A stretch of 64,000 nucleotides of DNA from Flammeovirgaceae bacterium UBA5585 (GTDB lineage Bacteria > Bacteroidota > Bacteroidia > Cytophagales > Cyclobacteriaceae). The position numbers and the translations under genes are program-made. Shown piece by piece: positions 63,068 to 64,000 of this stretch; the stretch's first letter is position 1, and every line of letters begins with the position of its first letter. The DNA is taken from contig DILT01000008.1 in assembly GCA_002425185.1 (NCBI GenBank), forward strand, positions 248,001-312,000. The letters are read 5' to 3'. The notes under the pieces were generated by a model. That model saw only the letters and a list, made by a program, of their open reading frames with translations, was not told where the DNA came from and ran no database searches.

Positions 63068-63455
63068 CCTGGTTAAAAGCCAGTTACTTCAAAAAGCTGC
63101 TCAACAACGGCAGGAAATTGAAAGTGAAATGCATGAGCTAACTGACCGTACCGAAAAAGTACTGACCAATGCACTTATCATTGGCGGGGCATTGGCTCTT
63201 TACTTTCTGGTGCGCGGTTTCGCATCATCAAAAAAGAAGAAAGCACGCAAAGGAAAGGCTAAAGCTAAGTCTACGGAAACCGATGTTGCTGAAGAAAATG
63301 AAGTGTACGAAGAATCCGGTCCATCGCGCATACTAAGCCAGATCGGCACAGCCGTAGCTTCGCAAGCCACCGTATTGTTGCTTGACCTGGCGAAAGAAAA
63401 ACTGATGGAATTTTTACACGCACAGGCCCAAAAGAAAGCGAATGAAAATTCTTGA
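63054..63455 (+). CDS. Small membrane protein paired with the holin-like gene
   Basis: This is 133 residues from the ATG at 63054 (or 136 from 63045). It has a helical N-terminus (QLLQKAAQQRQEIESEMHEL), one membrane helix (NALIIGGALALYFLVRGFA), a lysine-rich linker (SSKKKKARKGKAKAKS) and a C-terminal amphipathic helix (ILSQIGTAVASQATVLLLDL). The design resembles partners of YqjD/YqjE ribosome- or membrane-associated proteins. No family is assigned firmly. Confidence 0.75.
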   Translation: METDDLVKSQLLQKAAQQRQEIESEMHELTDRTEKVLTNALIIGGALALYFLVRGFASSKKKKARKGKAKAKSTETDVAEENEVYEESGPSRILSQIGTAVASQATVLLLDLAKEKLMEFLHAQAQKKANENS

Positions 63456-64000
63456 GACGTTAAAAGAAAACCAAAAGCAGGGTAAAAAATCCATTGCCGT
63501 ATTGGTTGACCCCGACAAGGTGGCTGATGCTTCGGCCTTGCAGCACCTCATTAACCTGGCCAGCGAAAATTGCGTTGATTACTTTTTTGTAGGTGGAAGT
63601 TTGGTCACCACCACCAACCTTTCCGAGATTGTAAAGCAGATTAAAGAAAATGTAAATCTGCCGGTTATACTCTTCCCGGGTAACTCCATTCAAATAGAAC
63701 CTTCAGCCGATGGCATACTATTTCTCTCACTGATCTCCGGCCGCAACCCTGAATTATTAATTGGCCAACACGTGGTAGCCGCCCCCATTTTGCGCAACAC
63801 CCGGCTGGAAGTACTGCCCACCGGGTATATGCTGATCAGTTCAGGCCGTACTACCTCGGTAGCCTATATCAGCAACACCACGCCCATACCTGATGACAAA
63901 TATTCACTGGCCGCCTGCACGGCCATGGCTGGTGAAATGCTGGGGTTACAACTCATGTACCTTGATGCCGGCAGCGGTGCCGAAAAGGAGATCAGCGCCC
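63442..64000 (+). CDS. Geranylgeranylglyceryl-phosphate synthase family, truncated by window edge
   Basis: ATG at 63442, overlapping the previous gene by 14 nt, opens a frame that is still open at the end (186 codons seen). The TIM-barrel phosphate-binding features of GGGPS/PcrB are clear: KKSIAVLVDPDKVADAS, DYFFVGGSLVTTTNL, LPVILFPGNSIQIEPSADGI (the FPG motif), LISGRNPELLIGQHVVAAP, LPTGYMLISSGRTTSVAYIS and MLGLQLMYLDAGSGAEK. The enzyme joins an isoprenoid diphosphate to sn-glycerol-1-phosphate. The Bacteroidota members form a known group related to the archaeal enzyme. Confidence 0.93.
   Translation, partial: MKILETLKENQKQGKKSIAVLVDPDKVADASALQHLINLASENCVDYFFVGGSLVTTTNLSEIVKQIKENVNLPVILFPGNSIQIEPSADGILFLSLISGRNPELLIGQHVVAAPILRNTRLEVLPTGYMLISSGRTTSVAYISNTTPIPDDKYSLAACTAMAGEMLGLQLMYLDAGSGAEKEISA

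Overview
This window reads as chromosome from a Bacteroidota bacterium of the Cytophagales type. The evidence is a type IX secretion (T9SS) C-terminal sorting domain, a FecI/FecR/TonB-receptor cluster, DUF3667, DUF4834 and DUF4382 proteins, a carbamoyl-phosphate synthase large chain without its regulatory domain, a geranylgeranylglyceryl-phosphate synthase, and several promoters of the Bacteroidota type (TTTG, about 19-20 nt, TAnnTTTG). Most of the window is housekeeping. Genes are densely packed on both strands, often overlap by 1-26 nt, and quite often use TTG or GTG starts. I saw no rRNA, CRISPR array or complete transposon.

0-4.4 kb: edge of recR with clpS, a sodium:solute symporter, a small secreted protein, an alkyltransferase-like DNA repair protein and a secreted Ig-like protein. 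4.4-6.8 kb: tRNA-Ser(UGA) with its own promoter and terminator, followed by an islet holding a hipBA toxin-antitoxin pair with palindromic operators and unrecognised small ORFs. 6.9-10.2 kb: a DoxX membrane protein with a Tat-exported Gfo/Idh/MocA oxidoreductase, then a membrane acyltransferase. 10.3-13.2 kb: an ankyrin lipoprotein divergent from a membrane-anchored AraC/TPR regulator, with paired direct repeats between them. 13.3-19.2 kb: two aspartate-tract lipoproteins divergent from an ECF sigma / FecR anti-sigma / TonB-dependent receptor operon. This is the most unusual block in the window.

19.2-35.7 kb: core functions. These are YihY, a YbgC-type thioesterase, MltG, YciO, WbqC, ClpC, a VWA-type membrane protein, RarA, a DUF3667 protein, the initiator tRNA with a decayed copy beside it, Era, Der, a tiny Glu/Ala-rich lipoprotein and an SprT-like protease. 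33.7-37.9 kb: an amino-sugar/peptidoglycan-recycling operon (BadF-type kinase, MurQ, an unknown protein, and a NagB-PIG-L fusion). 38.2-46.6 kb: a cytochrome-b5-like and RDD pair divergent from a dipeptidase, followed by a SpoIIM / membrane protein / DUF4129 / DUF4350 / MoxR / DUF58 operon, a widely conserved but functionally obscure envelope module. 46.8-64 kb: a large T9SS-exported metalloprotease, CarB, DUF4834, a periplasmic caspase-TPR protein, DapF, SecA, a SPOR lipoprotein, an M20 amidohydrolase, a Na/Pi cotransporter, a holin-like pair, and GGGP synthase cut by the window edge.

All calls come from reading the sequence and recalling protein families. No database search was run.
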